39,287 nucleotides of DNA from a bacterium (GTDB lineage: Bacteria; Joyebacterota; Joyebacteria; Joyebacterales; Joyebacteraceae). The DNA is taken from assembly GCA_025774545.1 (NCBI GenBank), contig JALGVU010000020.1, forward strand, positions 1 to 39,287. Direction: 5' to 3'. Each line of letters starts with the position of its first letter. Position 1 is the stretch's first letter. The notes under the pieces were generated by a model. That model worked only from the letters and a program-made list of their open reading frames with translations, searched no databases and was not told the DNA's origin. Position numbers and translations under genes: made by a program. This document shows, piece by piece, positions 26,363 through 33,805 of the stretch.

Positions 26363-27544
26363 TTAGTCTCTCAGCCCGAGGAAGCGGACGCCGTCGGACG
26401 GTGTCCCCTCCCGAGCGATGGTCGTGAGGTCCGTGAAGGCCTGCCGGATGTGATCCATGGAGACGTCCCGTCCGCCGAGGCCGTAGATGTAGTTCACGAG
26501 CCCGATGTCGCATCCCGTCCCGTAGAGGGCGGCCTTGATCTCCTTGTGAACCGGCCCGCCCGGAGCGCCGAACGACACCGATCGGTCGAGGACCGCCACT
26601 GCCTTCGCGCGTGAGAGCTTCTCGGCGATCTCGGCCTCGGGGAACGGGCGAAAGCAGCGGATCTTCAGAAGGCCGACCGCCTCCCCCGCCGCGCGCATCT
26701 CGTCGACGACGGCCTTGGCCGTGCCCGCCGTGGAGCCCAGCGCCACGATGACGCGCGTGGCCCCCTCGAGCTCGTACGCCTCGAGCAGGTCGTACGAGCG
26801 TCCGGAGATCTCGCCGTACGCCTTCCCGACGTCCCTGACAACCTTCGGCGCGTTCCGCATCGCCTCGATCTGCTGACGCTTGTGCTCAAAGTAGTAATCC
26901 TGAAGATCGAGCGGCCCGTACGTCACGGGCTCGTCGGTGTTCAGGAGCGTGTACTTCGACTCGTAGTCGCCGACCCACTTCCGCACGACGGGATCCTCCA
27001 GGCCCTCGAGGATCTCGGCCGTGTGGCTGAGGATGAACCCGTCGAACGTGACCATCACGGGAAGCAGCACGTCGGGGTGCTCCGCGATCCGGATCGCCTG
27101 GAGGACGTTGTCGTACACCTCCTGAGCGTTCTCGGAGTAGATCTGGAGCCAGCCGCTGTCGCGGCAGCCCATCGTGTCGCTGTGGTCGCAGTGGATGTTG
27201 ATCGGTCCGGACAGCGCGCGGTTGACGACCGGCATCACGATCGGGAGCCTGGATGATGCCGCGATGTAGACGATCTCCCACATGAGCGCGAGCCCGTTCG
27301 CCGACGTGGCGGTCATCGCTCTCGCACCCGCCGCCGCCGCCCCCACCGTGGCGCTCATGGCGCTGTGCTCGGACTCGACCAGCACGAACTCCGCTTTGAC
27401 GTCGCCGTCCGCGACGTGCTGGGCGAACTTGTGCATCAGCTCCGTTTGCGGAGTGATCGGGAACGCCGCGACCACGTCGGGGTCGATCTGCCGCATCGCC
27501 TCCGCGGCCGCGTCGTTGCCGGTTAGGATCAATCTCCTGCCCAC
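26363..27544 (-). CDS. porA: Pyruvate:ferredoxin oxidoreductase, alpha subunit
   Basis: The 393-residue alpha subunit carries domains I and II of PFOR. GNDAAAEAMRQIDPDVVAAF and PITPQTELMHKFAQHVADG are typical, with the conserved Thr of YPITP-type motifs. FVLVESEHSAMSATVGAAAA contains the catalytic Glu next to ThDP, and TATSANGLALMWEIVYIAA follows. The C-terminal half (VALGSTAGTAKAVVDEMR, SFGAPGGPVHKEIKAAL) is domain II, which helps bind CoA. The start is a GTG at 27544 with AAGGGAG upstream. It lies between porD (66-base gap) and porB (12-base gap). Confidence 0.94.
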   Translation of the reverse strand: MGRRLILTGNDAAAEAMRQIDPDVVAAFPITPQTELMHKFAQHVADGDVKAEFVLVESEHSAMSATVGAAAAGARAMTATSANGLALMWEIVYIAASSRLPIVMPVVNRALSGPINIHCDHSDTMGCRDSGWLQIYSENAQEVYDNVLQAIRIAEHPDVLLPVMVTFDGFILSHTAEILEGLEDPVVRKWVGDYESKYTLLNTDEPVTYGPLDLQDYYFEHKRQQIEAMRNAPKVVRDVGKAYGEISGRSYDLLEAYELEGATRVIVALGSTAGTAKAVVDEMRAAGEAVGLLKIRCFRPFPEAEIAEKLSRAKAVAVLDRSVSFGAPGGPVHKEIKAALYGTGCDIGLVNYIYGLGGRDVSMDHIRQAFTDLTTIAREGTPSDGVRFLGLRD

Positions 27545-27610
27545 TCTGTGTCTCCCTTCTCGTTCATATGGCGTAGGGCCTGAGGCCCGGGAGGGCGCCC
27601 GCGCCGACGG

Positions 27611-27910
27611 TCAGCGCTCCGACACGTCGGTCTCGAGCTTCATCTCGATCGCCTTCGGGTCGACGGGACACTCGAAGGCGCAGATGCCGCATCCCTTGCA
27701 GTGCTCGTAGTCGATCCCCGTGAGCTTCCCGTCCTCGAGGAGGATGGACGAGTCGGGGCACGCGACCCAGCAGCGCAGGCAGTGAATGCAGGTCTCCTCG
27801 TTCCAGATGGGGCGGTAGGTCCGCCAGGAACCGGTCTCGTAACTGTGTGCGTTCCCGGCGTCCTCGATGACGCCCCCGATGGGAATCTCGGTCCACGCTC
27901 TCTCCTTCAT
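27611..27910 (-). CDS. porD: Pyruvate:ferredoxin oxidoreductase, delta (ferredoxin) subunit
   Basis: The 99-residue protein has two 4Fe-4S motifs, CIHCLRCWVACPDSS and CKGCGICAFECPVDP, each CxxCxxCxxxCP. It passes electrons from the PFOR cluster to ferredoxin. The N-terminal GSWRTYRPIWNEET is the usual PorD leader. Its ATG overlaps the porC stop by four bases (ATGA), so the two are translationally coupled. A separate delta subunit indicates the archaeal-style four-subunit enzyme rather than the single-chain form. Confidence 0.95.
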   Translation of the reverse strand: MKERAWTEIPIGGVIEDAGNAHSYETGSWRTYRPIWNEETCIHCLRCWVACPDSSILLEDGKLTGIDYEHCKGCGICAFECPVDPKAIEMKLETDVSER

Positions 27911-28479
27911 TCCGCCTTGACCTCCTCGTAGGCTCTCCGGATCGCGCGGACGTTACCATCCAGCACCTCCGGCCTGAAGCCGTGGGAAAACTTCTTCTTG
28001 ATCTGATCGACAACGGTATCGAGCGACAGGAGGCCGACCGCCTTGATCAGCGCCCCCAGCATCGGCGCGTTCGGAATCGGGCGACCGATCTCGTCGATCG
28101 CGATCCCGGTGGCGTCGACCGTGAAGAGCTTCCGGCCGTCGAGCTTGAGCTTCTTCCGCACGGCGTCCGCCGGCTGGATCGTGTTGATGATGATGACCCC
28201 GTCGTCCGGCGTCCCGCTGGCCACGTCGACCGTCGTCAAGAGCGTGTCGTCGAGGACGATCACGATCGCGGGCGAGTAGATCGCGCAGTGGACCTTGATC
28301 GGCTCGTCGCTGATTCGGGTGAAGCCGCGCATCGGCGCGCCCATCCGCTCCGGCCCGTAGTCCGGGAAACCCTGACTGTACTTCCCCTCCATGGCGGCGG
28401 CCTCCGCGAGAAGGAGCGACGCCGTCTTGGCGCCCTGTCCTCCTCGCGCGTGCCACCGGATCTCCATGATGTCCGCCAT
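27907..28479 (-). CDS. porC: Pyruvate:ferredoxin oxidoreductase, gamma subunit
   Basis: The 190-residue gamma subunit starts MADIMEIRWHARGGQGAKTA, the invariant PorG/PorC glycine motif, followed by SQGFPDYGPERMGAPMRGFT and VIVLDDTLLTTVD. IDEIGRPIPNAPMLGALIKA near residue 125 is diagnostic. The fold supports CoA-dependent electron transfer in PFOR. AGGAGG sits seven bases before the ATG, and a promoter-like element lies at 28538-28566. It is the first gene of the por operon (C, D, A, B) and probably leads into pgsA-pgpA. Confidence 0.95.
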   Translation of the reverse strand: MADIMEIRWHARGGQGAKTASLLLAEAAAMEGKYSQGFPDYGPERMGAPMRGFTRISDEPIKVHCAIYSPAIVIVLDDTLLTTVDVASGTPDDGVIIINTIQPADAVRKKLKLDGRKLFTVDATGIAIDEIGRPIPNAPMLGALIKAVGLLSLDTVVDQIKKKFSHGFRPEVLDGNVRAIRRAYEEVKAE

Positions 28480-28537
28480 GTGGAATCCTCCTGGGAAAAC
28501 GCACAGGTAGCACCGTCTCGAAGCAAATCAAACACGA

Positions 28538-28566
28538 AACTTAGCACCCTGTTTCAGGGGGGTCAA
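28538..28566 (-). promoter_or_regulatory. Candidate promoter of the por operon with a palindrome
   Basis: On the minus strand TTGACC (28566-28561) is followed after exactly 17 bases by TAAGTT (28543-28538). The -35 is good; the -10 is weak. The spacer contains the palindrome CCCTG-AAA-CAGGG, a possible operator for a redox or metabolic regulator. The predicted leader to the porC ATG is about 50 bases. The surrounding DNA is unusually A+T rich for this window, as expected of a promoter. Confidence 0.5.
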
Positions 28567-28622
28567 GCAGAAAGCAGATGAAGGCGGAGTGACCCGGGAT
28601 CGGGGTGGGACCACAACGTCCG

Positions 28623-28642
28623 GCGGCGCTCCACGGCGCCGC
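28623..28642 (-). terminator. Hairpin after recR, candidate terminator
   Basis: GCGGCGC and GCGCCGC form a perfect 7-bp stem around a six-base loop just after the recR stop. No U-tract follows, so termination would be weak or factor-assisted. It separates the dnaX-ybaB-recR group from the por promoter. Confidence 0.4.
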
Positions 28643-28645
28643 GCC

Positions 28646-29245
28646 CTAGAGCTCGCGGCGCTCCTCGATGGCGGTCCCGAGCGTCAGCTCGTCGGCGAGG
28701 TCGAGATCCCCGCCAACGGGGAGACCGCTCGCGAGACGTGTGACCTGCACGCCGAGCGGCGCAAGGAGCTTGGCCACGTAGAGCGCGGTCGCCTCCCCCT
28801 CCGCCGTGGGATTCAGGGCGAGGATGATCTCCGAGAGGTTCCCGCTCCTCGTGCGTTCGAGGAGGAGGTCGATCCTCAGGTTCTCAGGACCGATCCCGTC
28901 GAGAGGCGACAGGAGGCCTCCGAGCACGTGGTAGCGGCCGCGGAAGCGGCCGGTCCTCTCGAGGGCGAGGATGTCGCTCGATCGCTCGACGGCGCAGACG
29001 AGTCGTTCGTCGCGCCGGACGTCGGTGCAGATGGCACAGGGGTCGTCCTCGGTCAGCCCGCCGCAGATCGAGCAGCGCCGCGTTCGCTCGCGCGCCTCGA
29101 CGATCGACCGGGCGAGCTCGCGGCACTCGGCCTCCGAGCCATCCAGCAGCCTGAGCGCGATCCGCGTCGCCGACTTCCTGCCGATTCCGGGGAGGCGCGA
29201 GAGCATCTGCACGAGCCGCTCGAGCGCCGGGGGTAGGGAGATCAT
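28646..29245 (-). CDS. recR: Recombination mediator protein RecR
   Basis: The 199-residue protein has the complete RecR layout: a helix-hairpin-helix LSRLPGIGRKSATRIALRLL, a zinc finger C-x2-C...C-x2-C in RCSICGGLTEDDPCAICTD, and a TOPRIM domain (VVE-like AVERSSDILALERTGRFRGR, then YHVLGGLLSPLDGIGPENL, ILALNPTAEGEATALYVAKL). It loads RecA on gapped DNA with RecO. Its position downstream of dnaX and ybaB is the common bacterial arrangement, with 13 bases from ybaB. Confidence 0.96.
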   Translation of the reverse strand: MISLPPALERLVQMLSRLPGIGRKSATRIALRLLDGSEAECRELARSIVEARERTRRCSICGGLTEDDPCAICTDVRRDERLVCAVERSSDILALERTGRFRGRYHVLGGLLSPLDGIGPENLRIDLLLERTRSGNLSEIILALNPTAEGEATALYVAKLLAPLGVQVTRLASGLPVGGDLDLADELTLGTAIEERREL

Positions 29246-29258
29246 GGCGCCTTCTCTG

Positions 29259-29573
29259 CTAGGAGGATCCCGGCGTTGAAGCCATGCCGGTCACCTTCGC
29301 CATCTCGCGCGCCGCCAGCTCGTCCGAGCGCGTCTTCGCGTCGCGCAGCGCCGAGAGGATCAGATCCTCGAGCATCTCGCGATCTCCGCCCTCGAGCGCC
29401 TCGGGATCGATCGTGAGCCCCGTGACGTCGCGCTGGCCGTTCATGGTCACGCGCACGGCGCCTCCTCCCGCGGTTCCCTCGACCTCCATCTCCGCCAGGG
29501 TCTCTCTGACGGCCGCGAAGCGCTTCTCGAGCTTCTGCGCTTCCTTCATCATTTTGGCCAAGCCCTTCGCCAT
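29259..29573 (-). CDS. ybaB: YbaB/EbfC family nucleoid-associated protein
   Basis: The 104-residue protein starts MAKGLAKMMKEAQKLEKRFA and has the family core: EVEGTAGGGAVRVTMNGQRD, VTGLTIDPEAL and EMLEDLILSALRDAKTRSDEL. YbaB binds DNA as a dimer with tweezer-like helices. The C-terminus lacks the methionine-rich tail of some homologues and ends TPGSS. It sits between dnaX and recR, as in most bacteria. Confidence 0.95.
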   Translation of the reverse strand: MAKGLAKMMKEAQKLEKRFAAVRETLAEMEVEGTAGGGAVRVTMNGQRDVTGLTIDPEALEGGDREMLEDLILSALRDAKTRSDELAAREMAKVTGMASTPGSS

Positions 29574-29621
29574 TCCGTCTCTCGCTCCTCCCTCTCGAAC
29601 CGCTCGGTCTCGGGCGTCTGC

Positions 29622-29702
29622 GATCTACCGTCTGATCTCACGGACGGAGATCCGCCGCTTGATCTCCCCGCCCTGGATCTACCGTTTGATCTCACCGTCG
29701 AA
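29622..29702. repeat. Three diverged tandem 27-bp repeats at the dnaX 3' end
   Basis: Units begin at 29622, 29649 and 29676, with exact 27-base period. Each contains, on the minus strand, a version of GAGATCAAACGGTAGATC. The rightmost unit is the last coding part of dnaX (DGEIKR and stop). The other two lie after the stop and in the same frame would read GGEIKRRI and VREIRR plus stop. Nine-codon periodicity suggests the array arose as coding sequence. Confidence 0.8.
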
Positions 29703-31460
29703 GATCTCGAGTACCTTCCTGACCATCGGATCGGCGTCGGCGCCAGCCGTCCCGGGGCCTCCGTCGAGCGCGCCGCGCGAGACAGCGTTGCGGCTCGCCG
29801 GCGTCCCGGCTCCGGGCGCCGCCGGGACCTCCGGTGCGCCGAACGTGAACCCGAGGCTCATCCGCCCCCCGTAGATCTCGCTCGCCGCCCGCTCCATGAT
29901 CCTCATGTTGCCGCGGTCCCGGAGCTGGTCGCGGTGAAAGTTCGATCCGTTCGGCACCTCAAGCGAGACGGCGCCGTCCGCAGGGAAGGTCGGTACCGCA
30001 CCGTTCAGGAACGCTGCCAGGGCCGGTTTCTCAGCTCTGACTCGCTCGACGACGTCACACCAGAGCGCCGGATCGAGATCTGCGACCGCCACGACCGTTC
30101 CGGCCGTCCCGGCGCTTCCTACGGGCGCCGGCTCCACGACGGCCACGCCCGCGGCCTTCTGCGGCGCCTCGCTCCGGACCGCCTTCCTCGCGGTCGAGGT
30201 TCCCGCTCCTCCCGAGCCCGCGGCCGGCTCACCGCCACCCTCCGCCGCCGATCCCGCCCGCGTCCCACCGCGCGCGCCCTCGCGCGACCCTCCGCCCGTG
30301 TCCCCCCCAGCGCGCGTTGCGGACCCGGAGCCCTGTTCGCGGAGCGCGCGGACGACCTCCTCGAGCGCGACCGCGCTCTCGAGCTTCGCCATCCGGAGGA
30401 GCGCCAACTCGGCGATGAGCGTGGGCTGGGTGCTCCACTTCGCCGACGCCTGTGCGTCGACGCCGATCCGGACGAGGCGCACGAGATCGTCCTCACCGAG
30501 GTCCGCGCTCGAGCCCTCGTGCGCGCGGTAGTCCGCGATCCGACCGACGAGCCGCTCCGGAGCCGGCGCGACCGCGATGAGGAGGAGGTTTCTCATGTGC
30601 TCGACCAGTCCGTCGAGCAGATCCCTGGCGTCGAACCCCGTCCCGAGGGCCGTCTCGAGAGCCTCGAGCACGGCGCTCGTGTCGTGGGACGCGATGGCGT
30701 CGGAGATCCGGAAGAACACGTCGATGTCCGGGATGCCCAGTACGGCGACGACGTCGTCGACCGAGACGCCACCCTTCCCGACCGACATCAGCTGATCAAG
30801 AAGGCTCTCCGCGTCGCGCATGCTCCCGTCGGCGCGAGCGGCGACGAGCCTGAGGGCGTCGTCGTCGACGTCGATCTTCTCGGCGGCGGCGATCACGCGG
30901 AGGCGCTCCTCGAGCTCGGCGGACGAGATTCGGTGGAAGTCGAACCTCTGGCACCGCGACGCGATCGTGTCGGGGATCTTGCCGGGCTCGGTCGTCGCGA
31001 GCACGAAGACCACGTGAGGCGGGGGCTCCTCGAGGGTCTTGAGGAGCGCGTTGAAGGCCTCGCGCGTGAGCATGTGCGCCTCGTCGATGATGTAGACCTT
31101 CATCCTGCCTGAGAGCGGCGCGTACTGAACCGTCTCCCTGATGCCGCGGGCGTCCTCGATCCGCCGGTTCGACGCCCCGTCGATCTCGATCACGTCGAGG
31201 CTCTTGCCGCGGCCGATCTCGGTACAGGAGTCGCACGTGCCGCAGGGTTCGTCCGTGGGACCCTTCTCGCAGTTCAGCGCTTTGGCGAGGATCCGCGCGA
31301 CGGTCGTCTTGCCGACGCCTCGGGGTCCCGTGAACAGGTAGGCGTGCGCGATCCTGTCGCTCCGCACGGCGGCGGCGAGCGTCAGGACGACGTGCTTCTG
31401 GCCGACGACCTCCGAGAACGACTCGGGGCGCCACTTCCGCGCGAGAACTAGATAGGACAT
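29679..31460 (-). CDS. dnaX: DNA polymerase III subunit gamma/tau
   Basis: The 593-residue clamp-loader ATPase has the Walker A AYLFTGPRGVGKTTVARILA at about residues 40-59. A zinc site of four cysteines lies in ALNCEKGPTDEPCGTCDSCT. Walker B IIDEAHMLTREAFNALLKTL, SRC-type arginine motif TIASRCQRFDFHRIS and sensor 2 GSMRDAESLLDQL follow. After domain III comes a low-complexity glycine, alanine and arginine linker (about residues 380-440), then a tau-like C-terminal domain. I see no A-rich slippery site for making gamma. The SRP RNA gene lies upstream; ybaB and recR follow. The gene ends inside a tandem repeat array. Confidence 0.96.
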   Translation of the reverse strand: MSYLVLARKWRPESFSEVVGQKHVVLTLAAAVRSDRIAHAYLFTGPRGVGKTTVARILAKALNCEKGPTDEPCGTCDSCTEIGRGKSLDVIEIDGASNRRIEDARGIRETVQYAPLSGRMKVYIIDEAHMLTREAFNALLKTLEEPPPHVVFVLATTEPGKIPDTIASRCQRFDFHRISSAELEERLRVIAAAEKIDVDDDALRLVAARADGSMRDAESLLDQLMSVGKGGVSVDDVVAVLGIPDIDVFFRISDAIASHDTSAVLEALETALGTGFDARDLLDGLVEHMRNLLLIAVAPAPERLVGRIADYRAHEGSSADLGEDDLVRLVRIGVDAQASAKWSTQPTLIAELALLRMAKLESAVALEEVVRALREQGSGSATRAGGDTGGGSREGARGGTRAGSAAEGGGEPAAGSGGAGTSTARKAVRSEAPQKAAGVAVVEPAPVGSAGTAGTVVAVADLDPALWCDVVERVRAEKPALAAFLNGAVPTFPADGAVSLEVPNGSNFHRDQLRDRGNMRIMERAASEIYGGRMSLGFTFGAPEVPAAPGAGTPASRNAVSRGALDGGPGTAGADADPMVRKVLEIFDGEIKR

Positions 31461-31578
31461 GGAATCCCCCGGCCGGATCGTGCGGGAACGGAATCCCAGC
31501 GGGACCTGATTGAGGGTCTTCGCTCTGGCACGCGTCCCCGTCGACCCCCGCGGCCGTCGAGCCCTCGATCAGTTGGCT

Positions 31579-31676
31579 CCAGCCAAGCTCCCCCACGGCA
31601 CATCGAGTGACCGGCTTACGGCTGCTGCCTTCCGGCCCTGACCGGATTCACCGGGCTCGATTGCGCGGGACCTGGC
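31579..31676 (-). ncRNA. ffs: Signal recognition particle RNA, small bacterial type
   Basis: The minus strand carries the SRP domain IV signature: GGTCAGGGCCGGAAGGCAGC, comprising the Ffh-binding symmetric loop and the GGAA tetraloop. The flanks pair over a long helix: the 5' side (GCCAGGTCCCGCGCAATCGAG) matches the 3' side (CTCGATGTGCCGTGGGGGAG, then CTTGGCTGG). The length is near 98 bases; ends are estimated from the helix. The RNA targets membrane and secreted proteins to FtsY/SecYEG. Its place between tRNA genes and dnaX is conserved in many bacteria. Confidence 0.92.
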
Positions 31677-31861
31677 CTTCGACGCTACTTCTTCGCGGTC
31701 CCGGTCGGCTGCAAGGGGCCTCGAGAGGATGTTCGACCCCGCTGTAGCGGATTGCGGGTCACAAGGCACCGCTAGTTCCCCGTCTAGCGTGCCAGAGCGA
31801 GGAGCCTCGACGGCTTCCGCTCCCGGGGCACACCTCGTGCGACGCGGGCCCCGGAAAGAGC
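31677..31861. other. Spacer between tRNA-Ala and SRP RNA
   Basis: This spacer has no gene. It contains a small perfect inverted repeat, CGCTAG-N8-CTAGCG (31770-31789), which may end the tRNA transcript or mark a processing site. I could not identify a strong promoter for the SRP RNA. Confidence 0.4.
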
Positions 31862-31937
31862 TGGTGGAGATGAGCGGGCTCGAACCGCCGACCTCTGCCT
31901 TGCGAAGGCAGCGCTCTCCCAACTGAGCTACATCCCC
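31862..31937 (-). tRNA. tRNA-Ala (anticodon CGC)
   Basis: This is a 76-base cloverleaf. The acceptor GGGGATG/CATCTCC includes one G-U pair, and the D arm is GCTC...GAGC. The anticodon stem CTGCC/GGCAG has loop TTCGCAA, the T loop is TTCGAGC, and discriminator A with CCA is encoded. The anticodon CGC reads only GCG, a codon favoured in this high-G+C genome; other Ala tRNAs must be elsewhere. Confidence 0.94.
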
Positions 31938-31967
31938 ATGATGGTATGTTCGTGTGCGAGGTCCTTC

Positions 31968-32058
<91 letters not shown>

Positions 32059-32069
32059 GGCGACGTAGA

Positions 32070-32159
32070 TGGCGGTGGGGGTGGGATTCGAACCCACGGT
32101 ACCCAGAGGGTACAACGGTTTTCGAGACCGCCACGATCGACCAGCTCCGCCACCCCACC
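32070..32159 (-). tRNA. tRNA-Ser (anticodon CGA)
   Basis: A 90-base class II tRNA. The acceptor is GGTGGGG/CCCCACC, the anticodon stem GCGGT/ACCGT with loop CTCGAAA, and the variable arm is the paired GTACCCTCTGGGTAC. Discriminator G and CCA are encoded. It reads UCG. It is the first tRNA after tadA in the minus-strand direction, 29 bases from its stop. Confidence 0.95.
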
Positions 32160-32188
32160 GGAGTCCGCGAGAGACAAGAGCCCGGGTG

Positions 32189-32656
32189 TCAGCGCCTCGC
32201 CCTGAGCGCGTCGAAGAAGCTCGACAGAAGATCCGAGCAGGCTTGGGCCGACACGCCTGACGTCACGGGGACTCTGTGATTGAGCCCCGGGTCATCGACG
32301 ACGTTGCCGACGCTCCCCGCGTATCCCGCCTTCGGATCGGTGCACCCGTAGACGAGTCGTCTGAACCGCGTCTCTACGATCGCACCCGCGCACATCGCGC
32401 AGGGCTCCATCGTAACGTAGATGATGGCCTCGGTCAAGCGCGGCAGCTCGAGCGAGCGGCAGGCGGCCCCGATCGCGATGATCTCGGCGTGTGCGGTGGG
32501 ATCGCAGAGCGTTTCCACCTGATTGTGCCCGCGACCGACAACCCGCCCGTCGTCGACGACGACCGCTCCGATCGGCACCTCGCCCTCGTCGTAGGCGCGG
32601 CGGGCCTCATCGAGGGCAAGCCCCATCCACCTCTCGTCCTCCTCGCGGGCCCTCAA
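32189..32656 (-). CDS. tadA: tRNA-specific adenosine deaminase
   Basis: TadA converts A34 to inosine in tRNA-Arg(ACG). The 155-residue protein has the zinc deaminase motifs HAEIIAIGAAC (His, catalytic Glu) and PCAMCAGAIVETR (two zinc cysteines), plus EVPIGAVVVDDGRVVGRGHN and DPKAGYAGSVGNVVDD. The likely start is a TTG at 32656, preceded by GGAGGTGAGG, because it keeps the conserved N-terminal helix (DERWMGLALDEARRAYDEGE). The first ATG at 32626 would cut into it. The gene heads the tadA-tRNA-SRP-dnaX cluster. Confidence 0.94.
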   Translation of the reverse strand: MRAREEDERWMGLALDEARRAYDEGEVPIGAVVVDDGRVVGRGHNQVETLCDPTAHAEIIAIGAACRSLELPRLTEAIIYVTMEPCAMCAGAIVETRFRRLVYGCTDPKAGYAGSVGNVVDDPGLNHRVPVTSGVSAQACSDLLSSFFDALRARR

Positions 32657-32771
32657 GCGTTCCTCACCTCCGGCACAGGTGCCCCGGCACGAGCGATCAC
32701 CAACCTAGCAGCGGCTCGAGGGCCTGTCAACCCGGGAGGACGGTCGGTGCGAGCCTCCCCCGAAAGCGAGC

Positions 32772-32801
32772 GCCCCCGGCGTCGTCGTCCGCGCCGGGGG
32801 C
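32772..32801 (-). terminator. Hairpin after the GGDEF gene, candidate terminator
   Basis: GCCCCCGGCG and CGCCGGGGGC form a perfect 10-bp G+C stem with a 10-base loop, about 30 bases after the stop of the receiver-GGDEF gene. Only a short TTT follows. It separates the signalling pair from tadA. Confidence 0.55.
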
Positions 32802-32833
32802 CGTCGGATTCCGAGGCGGCTCGTGCCGAGCGC

Positions 32834-33805
32834 CTAGTTCAGCTTCTCCTCGCCCCAGACGACCACCTGGTTCTTGCCGTTGCCCTTCGCCCGGTAGAGC
32901 GCGCGGTCGGCGTTCTCGAGAAGCGCGCTCTTGCTGTCGGCCTGTATCGGGTACGTCGCGAGTCCGATGCTGATGGTGAGCCGGCCTCCCGACATCGTCT
33001 CCTCACCCTCGAAGTCCGACTCGTCGATGAGGCTGCGGATCCTCTCGGCCATGCGCCGCGCCGATTCCGCCGAAACCTCAGGGGCGATGACGGCGAACTC
33101 CTCCCCGCCGTAGCGCGCCACGAAGTCGCAGTTCCGCGACGAGCGCTTGAGGAGCCTCGCGAGACGTCTGAGCACGAGGTCGCCCGACGGGTGGCCGTGC
33201 GAGTCGTTGTAGCTCTTGAAGTCGTCGATGTCGATCATGAGAAGGCTCACGACCCGGTTGTACCGTTCCGCGCGCGACACCTCCGTGTCGAGGAGCTGAT
33301 GGAAGAACCGGTGATTGTACAGTTCGGTCAGCCCGTCCTTCCGTGAAAGCTCCTTGTAGAACTCGCCCTCGGCGGCGCGCCGCTTGAGGGCTCGTGCCTC
33401 GAGCGCGTTCTTCACGATGATCCGGATCTGATCGATGTTGAACGGCTTCGTGATGTAGTCGGTGGCTCCGAGCTTCATCGACTCGACCGCCGTCTCCATC
33501 GACGCGTACCCGGTCATCACGATGACCGCGACCTCGTACGGGAGCTCCTTCGCCGCCGAGACGACCCCGAGCCCGTCCAGCCCGGGCATCACGACGTCGG
33601 TGATCACGATGTCGTAGGTGTGACCCCGCATCTTGTCGACGGCCTCACGGCCGGAGCTCGCCAGATCGATGACGTACCCCTCGTCGGTGAGGACCTCACG
33701 CAGGAACTCCCGCATGATCTCCTCGTCGTCGACGATCAGGAGACGCGCGACCCGAGTCTCCTCGGTCTCCTCGATGCCGTGAGTGGTCTCCTCCGGTGTG
33801 ATCAC
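32834..33805 (-). CDS. Response regulator with receiver and GGDEF domains
   Basis: This 323-residue protein is a PleD-like diguanylate cyclase with one receiver. The receiver runs from ARLLIVDDEEIMREFLREV to about residue 140, with the phosphoacceptor Asp in DIVITDVVMPGLDGLGV, Thr in VIVMTGYAS and Lys in DYITKPFNIDQI. The GGDEF domain (about 155-320) has LTELYNHRFFHQLL, MIDIDDFKSYNDSHGH and the active-site ARYGGEEFAVIAPE, so c-di-GMP synthesis is likely. A canonical RxxD I-site before GGEEF is not clear (RNCDF is close). The GTG start directly follows the kinase stop, with AGAGGGG upstream. Its partner is probably the kinase encoded next door. Confidence 0.93.
   Translation of the reverse strand: MITPEETTHGIEETEETRVARLLIVDDEEIMREFLREVLTDEGYVIDLASSGREAVDKMRGHTYDIVITDVVMPGLDGLGVVSAAKELPYEVAVIVMTGYASMETAVESMKLGATDYITKPFNIDQIRIIVKNALEARALKRRAAEGEFYKELSRKDGLTELYNHRFFHQLLDTEVSRAERYNRVVSLLMIDIDDFKSYNDSHGHPSGDLVLRRLARLLKRSSRNCDFVARYGGEEFAVIAPEVSAESARRMAERIRSLIDESDFEGEETMSGGRLTISIGLATYPIQADSKSALLENADRALYRAKGNGKNQVVVWGEEKLN

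Noticed and set aside
29679-31460. Programmed frameshift in dnaX to produce gamma
   Set aside because: There is no A-rich slippery heptamer; the coding sequence is uniformly G+C rich.
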